This document shows positions 7,145 through 15,813 of a stretch of 64,000 nucleotides of DNA, one piece after another. The number at the start of each line of letters is the position of its first letter. The stretch's first letter is position 1. Source of the DNA: Paraburkholderia monticola (GTDB lineage Bacteria; Pseudomonadota; Gammaproteobacteria; Burkholderiales; Burkholderiaceae); assembly GCF_001580545.1 (NCBI RefSeq), contig NZ_LRBG01000005.1, forward strand, positions 186,001-250,000, read 5' to 3'. The position numbers and the translations under genes were made by a program. Under the pieces are notes generated by a model that did not search any database, was not told the DNA's origin, and saw only the letters and a list, made by a program, of their open reading frames with translations.

Positions 7145-8563
7145 ATGCACGCACCCTCCCCGCGCACCAACGGCCCCACACCCGCCGCTTCCCGCTTCGA
7201 AGACAAAGACCTGGGCCTGCCGATCCCGCAACGCTACTGGGCGATGCTCGTCATCGCGCTCTCGCTGACGCTCGCCGTGCTCGACAGCGCGATCGCCAAC
7301 GTCGCGCTGCCGACCATCGCACGCAACCTGAACGCGAGCGCCGCGGCGTCGATCTGGGTCGTCAACGCCTATCAGCTCGCGATCACGATCACGCTGCTGC
7401 CGCTCGCGTCGCTTGGCGACCGCATCGGCTACCGGCGCATTTATCTGGCCGGGCTGATCCTGTTCACGGTCGCATCGTTCGGCTGCGCGCTGTCCACTTC
7501 GCTGCCGACGCTCGCGCTCGCGCGCGTATTCCAGGGCTTCGGCGCGGCCGGCATCATGAGCGTGAATACGGCGCTCGTGCGCATGATCTATCCGCCAGCG
7601 CAGCTCGGCCGCGGCGTCGCGATCAACGCGATAGTGGTGGCGGTGTCGTCGGCGGTCGGACCGACAGTGGCCTCCGGCGTGCTCGCGATCGCAACGTGGC
7701 CGTGGCTGTTCGCGATCAACGTGCCGATCGGGATCGCGGCGATCGTCGGGGGCTTCAAGGCGCTGCCGCTGAACCCCGGCCACGAATCGCCGTACGATTA
7801 TCTGAGCGCGGTCATGAACGCATTCGTGTTCGGCCTGCTGATTTTCGCGGTCGACGGCCTGGGCCACGGCGAGCGCTTCGGCTACGTGACGCTCGAGGCG
7901 CTCGGCGCCCTCGTGATCGGCTACTTCTTCGTGCGTCGGCAACTGACGCAGCCCGCGCCGCTGCTGCCGATCGATCTGCTGCGCATCCCCGTGTTCGCGC
8001 TGTCGATCGGCACCTCCGTCTGCTCGTTCTGCGCGCAGATGCTCGCGTTCGTGTCGCTGCCGTTCCTGCTGCAGGAAACGCTCGGCATGTCGCAGGTCGA
8101 AACGGGTCTTCTGATGACGCCGTGGCCCGCCATCATCATCATCGCGGCGCCCATTTCCGGCGTGCTGTCGGACAAGGTGTCGGCGGGCTGGCTCGGCGGT
8201 GTCGGGCTCGCCGCGATGACGGTCGGCCTGCTGTTGCTCGCGACACTCGGGCCGCATCCGGACGCCCTGCAGATCGCGTGGCGCATGGCGCTGTGCGGCG
8301 CGGGTTTCGGCATCTTCCAGTCGCCGAACAATCGCACCATGCTGTCGTCCGCACCGCGCGAGCGCAGCGGCGGCGCGAGCGGCATGCTCGGCACCGCGCG
8401 CCTGACTGGGCAGACGCTCGGCGCGGCGCTCGTCGCGTTGATCTTCGGCGTCGCGCCGCAGAATGGCACGATCATCGCGCTGTATGTGGCCGCGGGGTTC
8501 TCGGCGGTCGCGTCGGTCGTCAGCACGATGCGGGTCATGCAGAAGGTGACGCAGCCGGCTTGA
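7145..8563 (+). CDS. MFS transporter, DHA2 (drug:H+ antiporter) family
   Basis: This 472-residue membrane protein begins with a short polar N-terminus and then about 14 hydrophobic segments, the number expected for the DHA2 (QacA/EmrB/SmvA) group. Signature pieces are LDSAIANVALPTIARNL in TM1, WVVNAYQLAITITLLPLASLGDRIGYRR (motif A region) and VAVSSAVGPTVASGVLA in TM5 (the motif C antiporter element). Such proteins export cationic dyes and drugs across the inner membrane using proton motive force. No periplasmic adaptor or outer-membrane channel is adjacent, so it probably acts alone. No ribosome site stands out before the ATG; the true start could be slightly later. Confidence 0.85.
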   Translation: MHAPSPRTNGPTPAASRFEDKDLGLPIPQRYWAMLVIALSLTLAVLDSAIANVALPTIARNLNASAAASIWVVNAYQLAITITLLPLASLGDRIGYRRIYLAGLILFTVASFGCALSTSLPTLALARVFQGFGAAGIMSVNTALVRMIYPPAQLGRGVAINAIVVAVSSAVGPTVASGVLAIATWPWLFAINVPIGIAAIVGGFKALPLNPGHESPYDYLSAVMNAFVFGLLIFAVDGLGHGERFGYVTLEALGALVIGYFFVRRQLTQPAPLLPIDLLRIPVFALSIGTSVCSFCAQMLAFVSLPFLLQETLGMSQVETGLLMTPWPAIIIIAAPISGVLSDKVSAGWLGGVGLAAMTVGLLLLATLGPHPDALQIAWRMALCGAGFGIFQSPNNRTMLSSAPRERSGGASGMLGTARLTGQTLGAALVALIFGVAPQNGTIIALYVAAGFSAVASVVSTMRVMQKVTQPA

Positions 8564-8608
8564 GGCTCGGGATCGTTGAGCATTACCCGCGCAAACCACA
8601 CACACGCA

Positions 8609-8645
8609 AAAGGGCGTGCATCGCACTACGCGATGCACGCCCTTT
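8609..8645. terminator. bidirectional terminator between the MFS gene and otsA
   Basis: A 16-base perfect inverted repeat, AAAGGGCGTGCATCGC and its complement around a five-base loop, lies between two converging genes. A-run and T-run ends allow it to work on both strands. Confidence 0.85.
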
Positions 8646-8736
8646 CTGACTGCGTTGTTCGATCTTCCCTACCACTGCGCTGACGACGTGACCGCCACGC
8701 GCGCACCCCGCCCTCGCGGGGGCCGCACTGGTCCGC

Positions 8737-10164
8737 TCAGGACGAGGCCGTCACGTCAGCGAGCTTTACCGCTTTGGCCGTCACCGAAGAGGCGGTCGCG
8801 ACGTGGCGCAAATCGTCGAGGAACGTATCGCGCCATACCGAGAGATTGTTCTCGCGCATCGGCTTCATCATGTCCGCATGCCGGGCCTGACGCTCGGCGA
8901 GCGGCATCGATAGCGCGCGCTCGAGCGCTTCGGCCATCTGCGACAGATCGAACGGATTGACGACCAGCGCGCCCGGCAGCTGCTCGGCCGCGCCCGCGAA
9001 TTGCGAGAGCACGAGCACGCCCGGATCGGCCGGATCCTGCGACGCGACATACTCCTTGGCGACCAGATTCATGCCGTCGCGCAGCGGCGTCACATAGCCG
9101 ACCTGCGACTGCCGAAAGAGCGCCATCAACAGGTTGCGCTCGTACTTGCGATTCAGATACTGGATCGGCGTCCAGTCGAGCTGCGCGAACCGGCCGTTGA
9201 TGCGGCCCGCTTCGCCTTCGAGCGTATGGCGGATGCGCTGATAGGTCTGCACGTCGGCACGCGTCGGCGGCGCGACCTGGACGAGCGACACGCGGCCATG
9301 CCAGCCAGGCGCGTTCTGCAACAGCCGCTCGAACGCCTGGAAGCGCTCGACCAGCCCCTTCGTGTAATCGAGCCGGTCGACGCTCATGATCAGCTTGCGC
9401 CCACGCATGCCGTCGCGCAGGCTGCGCACCGCCTTGCGGTCGGTGAACTGCTCGGCGGTCCTGGCGATCGCATCCGGATAGATGCCGATCGGGTAGGCGG
9501 CGACCTTCAGGAAGCGGTTGTACGCGTGCACCATGCCGTCTTCGCTCGACGTGCCGTGGTGGCCGCGCTCGACATAGTCGACGAACGACTGGCGATCCGC
9601 CTCGGTCTGAAAGCCGATCACGTCGTAGCTGCACATCGCCTTGACGAGCTCCTCGTGCGGCGGAATCGTGCGCAACACTTCGGGCACCGGAAACGGGATG
9701 TGCAGGAAAAAGCCGATCGGATTCTGCACGCCGAGCTCGCGCAGGCAACGCGCGAACGGCAGCAGATGGTAATCGTGCACCCAGATGATGTCGCTGGGCT
9801 TGAGCAATTCCTTGAGCTGCTTCGCGAGCGTCGCGTTGACGCGCTGGTAGCCCGCGTACTCCTCACGATCGTAGCGCGACAGGTCGTTGCGATAGTGGAA
9901 GGTCGGCCACAAGGTGGCGTTGGAAAAACCTCGGTAGTACTCGTCGTAGTCGCGCTTGGTGAGGCCCACCGTCGCGTAGGTGACGTTGCCCTGCTTCTCG
10001 ATCACGGGCGCCGATGGCTCGCTGACCGTTTCACCGCTCCAGCCGAACCAGACGCCCCCAGTCTCCTTCAGTGCGTCCAGCACGCCGATCGCGAGCCCGC
10101 CTGCGGCCGGGCGCGCTTCCTGAATCGGTGCGACACGATTCGATACCACGATCAATCTGCTCAT
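8737..10164 (-). CDS. otsA: alpha,alpha-trehalose-phosphate synthase (UDP-forming)
   Basis: This 475-residue GT20 glycosyltransferase makes trehalose-6-phosphate from UDP-glucose and glucose-6-phosphate in the cytoplasm, for osmotic and desiccation protection. It starts MSRLIVVSNRVAP, followed by AAGGLAIGVLDAL (the glucose-6-phosphate loop). Later come WVHDYHLLPFARCLRELG, DRLDYTKGLVERFQAFE and LVAKEYVASQ...LVLSQFAGAAEQL (UDP-glucose site). The ATG at 10164 is chosen over a longer frame because homology begins there and GGAG precedes it. The phosphatase gene otsB is not next to it: a terminator follows otsA, and upstream lies only a small hypothetical. Confidence 0.95.
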   Translation of the reverse strand: MSRLIVVSNRVAPIQEARPAAGGLAIGVLDALKETGGVWFGWSGETVSEPSAPVIEKQGNVTYATVGLTKRDYDEYYRGFSNATLWPTFHYRNDLSRYDREEYAGYQRVNATLAKQLKELLKPSDIIWVHDYHLLPFARCLRELGVQNPIGFFLHIPFPVPEVLRTIPPHEELVKAMCSYDVIGFQTEADRQSFVDYVERGHHGTSSEDGMVHAYNRFLKVAAYPIGIYPDAIARTAEQFTDRKAVRSLRDGMRGRKLIMSVDRLDYTKGLVERFQAFERLLQNAPGWHGRVSLVQVAPPTRADVQTYQRIRHTLEGEAGRINGRFAQLDWTPIQYLNRKYERNLLMALFRQSQVGYVTPLRDGMNLVAKEYVASQDPADPGVLVLSQFAGAAEQLPGALVVNPFDLSQMAEALERALSMPLAERQARHADMMKPMRENNLSVWRDTFLDDLRHVATASSVTAKAVKLADVTASS

Positions 10165-10366
10165 TAGTGCTCCATTGTTTCGTTGTATGCGGAAATGTGC
10201 CAAAACGGTGCATGCAAGTGGCGTGCCGATATTTGAGATCTGAGAAATAAAATTGTATGCAAATGTGACGGACGAGCTGAAGCTCGCGACCATCACGAAT
10301 CGCGAAGAAAGTTTTTCTGTTTTATACGACGGAAACGGAAGTCTTTCTTACCGGCGTGGCGCCACT

Positions 10367-10579
10367 TCAGGCATCCTGCTCCGAGCCCAGATCGCGCTGG
10401 TATTCGAGGCCTTCCTGACGCACCCCGCCCTGGTTGTGCTCGCCGTCCGGTGGCGTATGCGGAGCGATCCGATTCTGCGCGGCCGGGTCCGGCGACTCCG
10501 CCGGCTCGGCCTGCACGTCAGCCGGGCGGGGCCCGCGCTTGTTGTGCCGCGCGGAGCGTCGCAATGCGGGATGTCTCAT
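10367..10579 (-). CDS. small hypothetical protein, polar and disordered
   Basis: This 70-residue protein has a basic start (MRHPALRRSARHNKRGPRP), then a Pro/Glu/Asp/Gln-rich, probably unstructured tail. A clear GGAGG eight bases before the ATG at 10579 supports translation. It lies upstream of otsA on the same strand, 200 bases away across an AT-rich gap that probably holds the otsA promoter. No family or function is recognised. Confidence 0.5.
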   Translation of the reverse strand: MRHPALRRSARHNKRGPRPADVQAEPAESPDPAAQNRIAPHTPPDGEHNQGGVRQEGLEYQRDLGSEQDA

Positions 10580-10685
10580 GATCGTGCCTCCGGGGAAGCC
10601 TGCCGCCTGTCGCGGCATCCTTACAGTCTAGGGGGCGAAAGCGTAAATTGCCGGTAAAACGTGCCCCGGTTTTGTAACAAGTACA

Positions 10686-11048
10686 TCAATGTGCCGCACC
10701 AGATTGGGGCAGCCGGTCTCGTGCAGTGCGGCGGCGGGTGCATCGGGTGCGGGACAGTGTGCCGGCGGCCAGGGCCGCCTCAGCATTGCTGCGGCCGCGC
10801 CGCATGCTCGCCCGCTTGTGGCGTGCTTGTGGCGTTTGGGTCGGCTGGGGCGGCGGATCGCCGATCGGTGGCGACATCGGTTCGATGGGTTCGATCGGAT
10901 CGGGTGTGGGGCCAGGAATCGTGTCGGGTTCGGCGGGGTCCGGTGGCGCGACAGGAGGCGCGGTGGGCGGCTCGACCGGCTCGGGCCGGTGAGCGCGCAG
11001 CGGCAGGGGCGACGCGGGAACAGCAGCGGAATGCGGCATCTGCGGCAT
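10686..11048 (-). CDS. proline-rich hypothetical protein
   Basis: This protein has up to 120 residues. The first 75 are extremely Pro-rich (EPVEPPTAPPVAPPDPAEPD and PIEPIEPMSPPIGDPPP), like the small proline-rich proteins I associate with Burkholderia genomes. The last 45 are Arg/Ala-rich. GAGGT lies close to the ATG at 11048. It falls between two minus-strand genes, after the response regulator. Low sequence complexity in GC-rich DNA can create such frames by chance, so confidence is modest. Confidence 0.45.
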   Translation of the reverse strand: MPQMPHSAAVPASPLPLRAHRPEPVEPPTAPPVAPPDPAEPDTIPGPTPDPIEPIEPMSPPIGDPPPQPTQTPQARHKRASMRRGRSNAEAALAAGTLSRTRCTRRRTARDRLPQSGAAH

Positions 11049-11169
11049 GTCGGTGACCTCGTTGTGCGTTCCATCGTAGCGCAGCAAGGCCTGTGCCGTC
11101 AGGGTGCCCGCCCGGGAGCCCAGGCGGGCGGCGGATGCCGATGATGCGCGACCTGCGCAGCAGCGCGGC

Positions 11170-12570
11170 TCAGACGTCCGCGCCGCCGAGCGCGCGCGAC
11201 TCGTCGGCGGAGTCGCCGTCTTCACGCGCATCGTTGCCGTACTCGACGAGCCGGTTGTATAGCGTTTTCAGGCTGATGCCGAGAATCTCCGCGGCGCGCG
11301 TCTTCACGCCGCCGCATTGCTCGAGCGTCGCCAGAATCAGCTGACGGTCGGCCTCCGCGAGCGAGGTGCCGAACGGGATCGTGATCGCGGTGCCGGCCGC
11401 GGGCTTCGACAGCGTGATCTGCAACGGCACCGTCGCCGTGCTGTCCGAATCCGTGCTCGACATGATGTGCGCGCGCTGCACGTAGTTCTTCAGTTCGCGC
11501 ACGTTGCCGGGCCACGGATACGACATCAGCATCTCCTTCACCGCGGCGGGGAAATGCTTCTTCGTGGCGTGGCGCTCGTTCAGCTCATCGAGGAACGCCT
11601 GCGCGAGCAGCTCGACATCTTTGCCGCGATCGCGCAGCGGCGGCAGGCTGATCGGAAACACGTTCAGGCGATGGTAAAGATCGAGCCGCAGCTTGCCTTC
11701 GAGCACCGCCTGCTCCGGATCGCGATTGGTCGCCGCGATCAGACGCACGTCGGTTTCGATTTCCTTGGTCGTGCCGACGCGCATGAACATGCCGGTCTCG
11801 AGCACGCGCAGCAGCTTCACCTGAAGCTCGATCGGCATCTCGGTGATTTCGTCGAGGAACAGCGTGCCGCCGTTCGCGCGCTCGAAATAGCCCTTGTGCT
11901 GCCGATCCGCGCCGGTGAACGAACCGCGCTCGTGACCGAACATCTCCGATTCGATCAGGTTCGGCGAAATCGCGCCGCAGTTGACCGCGAGGAACGCATG
12001 CTTGCGGCGCAGGCTCAGCTCGTGCAGCGTCTGCGCGGCGACTTCCTTGCCGGTGCCCGATTCGCCGACGAGCATCACCGAGGCCGCCGTCGGCGCGACG
12101 CGGCTGATCTGGTCGTAGACCTCCTGCATCGCCGGCGAATTGCCGAGCATCAGACCGAAGCGGCCCATCCGACGCAATTCGCCGCGCAACGTGCCGATCT
12201 CGGCCTTCAGGTCGCCCGGGCGCGGCAGGCGCGAGAGGATCGCCTTCACGCGCTGCATGTTGATGGGTTTCACGAGGTAGTCGGTCGCGCCCATCTTCAG
12301 CGCGTTGACCGCCGATTCGACCGTCGCGTGGCCGGTGATCACGATCACTTCGACGCCGGAGCGCGGATCGAGATCTTCGAACAGGTCGACCCCGCTGCCA
12401 TCGGGCAGCTTCAGATCAGTGAAAACGACGTCCGGCATCTGCCGGACCAGTTGAATACGCGCTTCGCGCAGGTCGCCCGCGGTGGCGGTGGTCAGCCCGT
12501 CTTCCCCGATGATCGCGGAAAGTGCCTCGCGGGTACCTGCGTCGTCATCGACAATCAGTACATGTGGCAT
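11170..12570 (-). CDS. sigma-54-dependent response regulator, NtrC type (orphan)
   Basis: This 466-residue activator has three parts. Residues 1-115 are a receiver domain with the acidic cluster VDDD and phospho-acceptor Asp52 (FTDLKLPDGSG), plus Lys101 in LVKP. Residues 140-370 are the AAA+ domain with Walker A GESGTGKE (169-176) and a sigma-54 contact loop written GSFTGA (216-221) rather than the usual GAFTGA. A Fis-type HTH ends the protein (GVKTRAAEILGISLKTLYNRL). It should drive RNA polymerase-sigma-54 promoters when phosphorylated. No histidine kinase is next to it. The next sigma-54 activator at 13829 is clearly related, with the same loop and HTH wording. Confidence 0.92.
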   Translation of the reverse strand: MPHVLIVDDDAGTREALSAIIGEDGLTTATAGDLREARIQLVRQMPDVVFTDLKLPDGSGVDLFEDLDPRSGVEVIVITGHATVESAVNALKMGATDYLVKPINMQRVKAILSRLPRPGDLKAEIGTLRGELRRMGRFGLMLGNSPAMQEVYDQISRVAPTAASVMLVGESGTGKEVAAQTLHELSLRRKHAFLAVNCGAISPNLIESEMFGHERGSFTGADRQHKGYFERANGGTLFLDEITEMPIELQVKLLRVLETGMFMRVGTTKEIETDVRLIAATNRDPEQAVLEGKLRLDLYHRLNVFPISLPPLRDRGKDVELLAQAFLDELNERHATKKHFPAAVKEMLMSYPWPGNVRELKNYVQRAHIMSSTDSDSTATVPLQITLSKPAAGTAITIPFGTSLAEADRQLILATLEQCGGVKTRAAEILGISLKTLYNRLVEYGNDAREDGDSADESRALGGADV

Positions 12571-12759
12571 CGCGTTTCGAAAGCCTGCTAGCGTGGGTCG
12601 GAAAATATGCGAAACATGCCAGTGGCATGCCGCGGATCAGGTCGGCTGCATGACGCGGAATCGCCGTGCGCCAAGGCGCCGGCCGACCATTTAGTGAGAA
12701 ATTGCAACAATGATGCGAATAAACGGGCATCCCTTCGCAGCATTGTTGTCTATTTACCT

Positions 12760-12790
12760 ATTATACGGCCTTATAGCATTCGTTTAACAA
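12760..12790 (-). promoter_or_regulatory. possible promoter of the response regulator gene
   Basis: On the minus strand TTGTTA is followed after 19 bases by a perfect TATAAT, inside an AT-rich patch of the 302-base gap 12571-12872. The spacing is longer than ideal. It would give a leader of about 185 bases to the gene ending at 11170. Confidence 0.4.
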
Positions 12791-12872
12791 TTCCTTCCAG
12801 GCGTCGCCCGCCAATCGGACTGCGGCGGCGCCTCGGTCGCTGCCGGCCGCCTTTGTATGCGTGCGCGGCGCC

Positions 12873-13127
12873 TCAGCCACGCGGAAATGGCCATGCGCGG
12901 CTCTCGCCGTTCACATGGCCCGAGCCGTTGGTGCTCTGCGAGGCGGGCGCCAATTCCGTCGACAAAGGTGCCGGCGACGCCACCGCACCACCCTCGTTTT
13001 CCCAGCGGCTCAGATCGCGCGCCGGGGACATCGAGCCCGCGCGCTGGCGCTGAACGTAGCGCACCGCCAGAAAGCCGCCGAGTGCCATCAATGCACCGAA
13101 AATACCTATCGTGGGTCGTGCCATCAT
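12873..13127 (-). CDS. small single-span membrane protein
   Basis: This protein of 83-84 residues has one N-terminal membrane segment (TIGIFGALMALGGFLAVRYV) and a polar Ser/Gly/Glu/Pro-rich tail. Two adjacent ATG codons could start it. AAGGAG is three bases before the first and six before the second, so the second (13124) has the better spacing. It lies 56 bases downstream of the DUF883 gene on the same strand and the two may be co-transcribed. I do not recognise a family. Confidence 0.55.
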   Translation of the reverse strand: MMARPTIGIFGALMALGGFLAVRYVQRQRAGSMSPARDLSRWENEGGAVASPAPLSTELAPASQSTNGSGHVNGESRAWPFPRG

Positions 13128-13183
13128 GAACTCCTTGATTCGTCATGCGGATGAGGACGGGCTGTGCGAGGGCTGCGCTTCGT

Positions 13184-13501
13184 CTAACGCGCGACCAGCA
13201 CGCCGAGCAGAAAACCGGTACCCGCCGCGAGCGCGAGCGAACGCCACGGGTTATGGCGGACATAGTGCTCGGTGCCGACCGTCGCCTCGCGATAGCGGCG
13301 CTGCATGGTCCGCTGCGCGTCGCCCAGCGTCGATTGCAGCGTCTCCACATGCGTACCGAGCCGGTCGCGCAACGCATCGACGCTCTCGCCCGGCACGTTG
13401 GCGGCGAGCCGCAGCATTTCCTCCGAGTCCTTCAGCAGCACGCGGAGGTCCTCGACGATCTTCTGCCCGCCGAGTGCAAGTTGTTGCGTGGTGTCACTCA
13501 T
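13184..13501 (-). CDS. DUF883 (ElaB/YqjD-type) membrane-anchored protein
   Basis: This 105-residue protein has a long amphipathic helical part (about 1-75, with TTQQLALGGQKIVEDLRVLLKDSEEMLRLAANVPGESVDALRDRL) followed by the family's HNPWRSLALAAGTGFLLGVLVAR tail. That tail is a Pro-Trp element followed by one C-terminal membrane helix. Related E. coli proteins (ElaB, YqjD, YgaM) sit in the inner membrane and have been linked to ribosome binding and stationary phase. It reads away from the sigma-54 activator at 13829, with a 327-base divergent gap. Confidence 0.88.
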   Translation of the reverse strand: MSDTTQQLALGGQKIVEDLRVLLKDSEEMLRLAANVPGESVDALRDRLGTHVETLQSTLGDAQRTMQRRYREATVGTEHYVRHNPWRSLALAAGTGFLLGVLVAR

Positions 13502-13828
13502 CGTTCACTCCTCGTCTGATTCGGCGTTCGTGCGAAGTCACGGCATGCGCGCGGCGTAGCGGTCAAAAGCTCGCACGACTCGATAAAACGGTCAATGACG
13601 CAAAGCATGTGCCCGGTATATTTACCGCTTTAGTGCGCTGAAAAAGGCCGACTTCGAGCACTTTCGACCGATTGTGAGCACGGTTACTTCAATGGCTACC
13701 AGTTCGATTGCCGGAATCCGCGCCGAAGTGGTTAAATCGTCTTTTATGAGATAGTGGCTGTCCGGTCTATCGCATTCAAGGCCTGCGCGCCGCAAAACGA
13801 ACTTCATTTGCACAGGACTTCCCCCTCT
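13502..13828. other. divergent intergenic region
   Basis: This gap separates the DUF883 gene from the sigma-54 activator. It is AT-richer than its surroundings and contains an inverted repeat CGGTA-TATT-TACCG at 13614-13627. I found no -24/-12 site with correct GG-N10-GC spacing here. Confidence 0.5.
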
Positions 13829-14887
13829 ATGCCGTCAACCGATCTGGACTCGCCCACCGTGTCCGCCGAAGGCAATGCTTCGCCACAAGCGAAGCAGCGC
13901 GTCGCGGACGGCGTCGCGGGCCTGAAATCGTATGGGCTGCTGTACGGCTCGTCGCCGGTGATGCTCGATCTGTACGAGCAGATCGAACGCGTCGCCGATA
14001 CCGACGCGACCGCACTGATCATCGGTGAATCGGGCACGGGCAAGGAGCTGATCGCCCGCACCATCCACGAGCGCAGCGGCCGCAAGGACGGCGCGTTCGT
14101 CGCCGTGAACTGCGGCGCGATTCCCGACGAACTGATCGAGGCCGAACTGTTCGGCCACGAAAAAGGCAGCTTCACCGGCGCGGTCCAGGGCCGCATCGGC
14201 TACTTCGAACACGCGAACGGCGGCACGCTGTTTCTCGACGAAATCACCGAAATGGCGCCGGTGCGCCAGGTCAAACTGCTGCGCGCGCTCGAAACCGGCA
14301 CGTTCTATCGGGTCGGTGGCAATGAGCTGATCAGCGGCAACGTGCGCGTGATCGCCGCGACCAATCGCGATCCCGCGGTGGCCGTCAAGGAAAACGGCTT
14401 GCGCGAGGATCTGATGTACCGCCTCGCCGTGTTTCCGCTACGCGCGCCGCCGCTGCGCGAGCGCGAAAGCGATCGCGAACTGCTCGCGCAGCACTTCCTC
14501 ACGCAATTGAATCAGCAGGAAGGCACGAACAAGAGCTTCAGCAAACGCTCGATCGAAACGTTGCGCTCATGGTCGTGGCCGGGCAACGTGCGCGAGCTGA
14601 AAAACGCCGTGTATCGCGCGTTCATTCTCGCGGAGAAGACCGTTGAACTGCCGCATCCGCATCTTGCTTCTCGAGTCAAGAAGGCGGTCACGCAAGGCGA
14701 TGCGATGAGCGTATGGATCGGCACGCCGCTCGCCGACGCGCAGAAGCAGATCATCCTCGGCACGCTCAAATACTGTGGCGGCGACAAGCGACGTGCCGCG
14801 AAAGCGCTCGGCGTGAGCCTCAAAACGCTGTACAACCGGCTGAGCGCATACGGCGACGAAAGCGCGGAAGACGAGACCGAGCAATAG
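13829..14887 (+). CDS. sigma-54-dependent Fis-family activator lacking a receiver domain
   Basis: This 352-residue protein consists of a short N-terminus (about 35 residues), an AAA+ sigma-54 interaction domain and a Fis-type HTH. Walker A is GESGTGKE (66-73), the sigma-54 loop is GSFTGA (113-118), and WPGNVRELKNAVYRAF is the usual C-subdomain block. The end (RRAAKALGVSLKTLYNRL) is the DNA-binding helix pair. Without a sensory domain it may be controlled by its own level or by a partner protein. Its loop and HTH closely match the response regulator at 11170-12570, so the two are likely paralogues. The ATG at 13829 has only a weak ribosome site (AGGA). Confidence 0.9.
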   Translation: MPSTDLDSPTVSAEGNASPQAKQRVADGVAGLKSYGLLYGSSPVMLDLYEQIERVADTDATALIIGESGTGKELIARTIHERSGRKDGAFVAVNCGAIPDELIEAELFGHEKGSFTGAVQGRIGYFEHANGGTLFLDEITEMAPVRQVKLLRALETGTFYRVGGNELISGNVRVIAATNRDPAVAVKENGLREDLMYRLAVFPLRAPPLRERESDRELLAQHFLTQLNQQEGTNKSFSKRSIETLRSWSWPGNVRELKNAVYRAFILAEKTVELPHPHLASRVKKAVTQGDAMSVWIGTPLADAQKQIILGTLKYCGGDKRRAAKALGVSLKTLYNRLSAYGDESAEDETEQ

Positions 14888-15234
14888 CCGCCAATAACGA
14901 CCGTGCGGCGCGGGCCATTCGCCGCTCGCCACGGCCGGCGTTGCGCCGCTTGCCGTAAATTTTTCGCCGCGCGCCTGGCGGCACTGAATTTCCCACCTCC
15001 TGCAATAGCGCCAACGGCAAATTTTCTTATCTCGTAATTACCTGGCAGAGCCAGGCAAGTCCCCGCCCTGCAACAGAAAACCTCGCGGCGCACGATGTTT
15101 TGCAATTTCTTGCATTTTTTCGCTGCCAATTACAAAACGCATCCTGCACAATGCGGCACGTATTGAACGACGTGTCCTTCGTGTGCACGCCTCGCGCGTG
15201 ATCGAAGGCACCTGTACGGGCAGGGACTGGAGAA
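14888..15234. other. intergenic region with AT-rich patches
   Basis: This gap lies between the sigma-54 activator and the lipoprotein pair. It contains several AT-rich blocks, an inverted repeat CTGGC-AGA-GCCAG near 15041-15053, and TTGCAT-like hexamers near 15110. A sigma-54 promoter was looked for; the best partial match (near 15042) has GG to GC spacing one base too short. Confidence 0.4.
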
Positions 15235-15813
15235 ATGCAAAAGAACATGGTGTGGGCAGACAACGCAAAAGCCGTTGTCGCAGGCAAACGCCCCCACGCA
15301 ACAGTGCTGATCGCGCTCGCGCTGGCGGTTTCGTCGGCGTTGAGCGGCTGTAGTTCGCTGTACTCGGAAGGCGCGGTCGCGGGTGCCGGCGTCGCGGGCG
15401 CCGCGCTCGCCAACAAGGTCACCAGCAACGCGGCGGTTGCGACCGGTATCGGTCTTGGCGCGGTCGCCGCCGCGCGCGCCGGCGTGCAGTACTCGGAGCG
15501 CGTGGTCCACACCAATACCCAGAACAGCATCGCGCAGGCGGCCGGCCCGCTCGCGGTCGGCGCGGTCGCCCCCTGGAGCATCACCCATTCTTTCCCGATC
15601 GAAGACGACGAGCACGGCCGCGTGACCGTGAGCCGCCTGATCAGCACCGGCCCGCTCGACTGCAAGGAAATCGTCTTTTCCGTCGATCAGACGGCAACGC
15701 GCGACAAGCCCGCAAGCAGCGCGTTTTTCATCGCCTCGGTTTGCCGCGATGGCAAGGACTGGCGATGGGCGTCGGCCGAACCCGCCACCGAGCGCTGGGG
15801 TGCGCTGCAATGA
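15235..15813 (+). CDS. predicted lipoprotein, first of a paralogous pair
   Basis: This 192-residue protein has a signal peptide ending in the lipobox LSGC-SS (Cys at about 39), so it should be lipid-anchored. A Gly/Ala-rich stretch (AVAGAGVAGAALANKVTSNAAVATGIGLGAVAAARAG) resembles a glycine-zipper membrane segment. The C-terminal domain holds APWSITHSFPIED, CKEIVFSVD and a final FIASVCRDGKDWRWASAEPATERWGALQ. The two Cys after the lipobox could form a disulfide. The second gene overlaps its stop by four bases (ATGA) and encodes the same C-terminal blocks. GGAG lies just before the ATG. Function unknown. Confidence 0.8.
   Translation: MQKNMVWADNAKAVVAGKRPHATVLIALALAVSSALSGCSSLYSEGAVAGAGVAGAALANKVTSNAAVATGIGLGAVAAARAGVQYSERVVHTNTQNSIAQAAGPLAVGAVAPWSITHSFPIEDDEHGRVTVSRLISTGPLDCKEIVFSVDQTATRDKPASSAFFIASVCRDGKDWRWASAEPATERWGALQ

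Noticed and set aside
15041..15057. Possible sigma-54 promoter before the lipoprotein pair
   Set aside because: GG to GC distance is one base short, and the match comes from a CTGGC/GCCAG inverted repeat.
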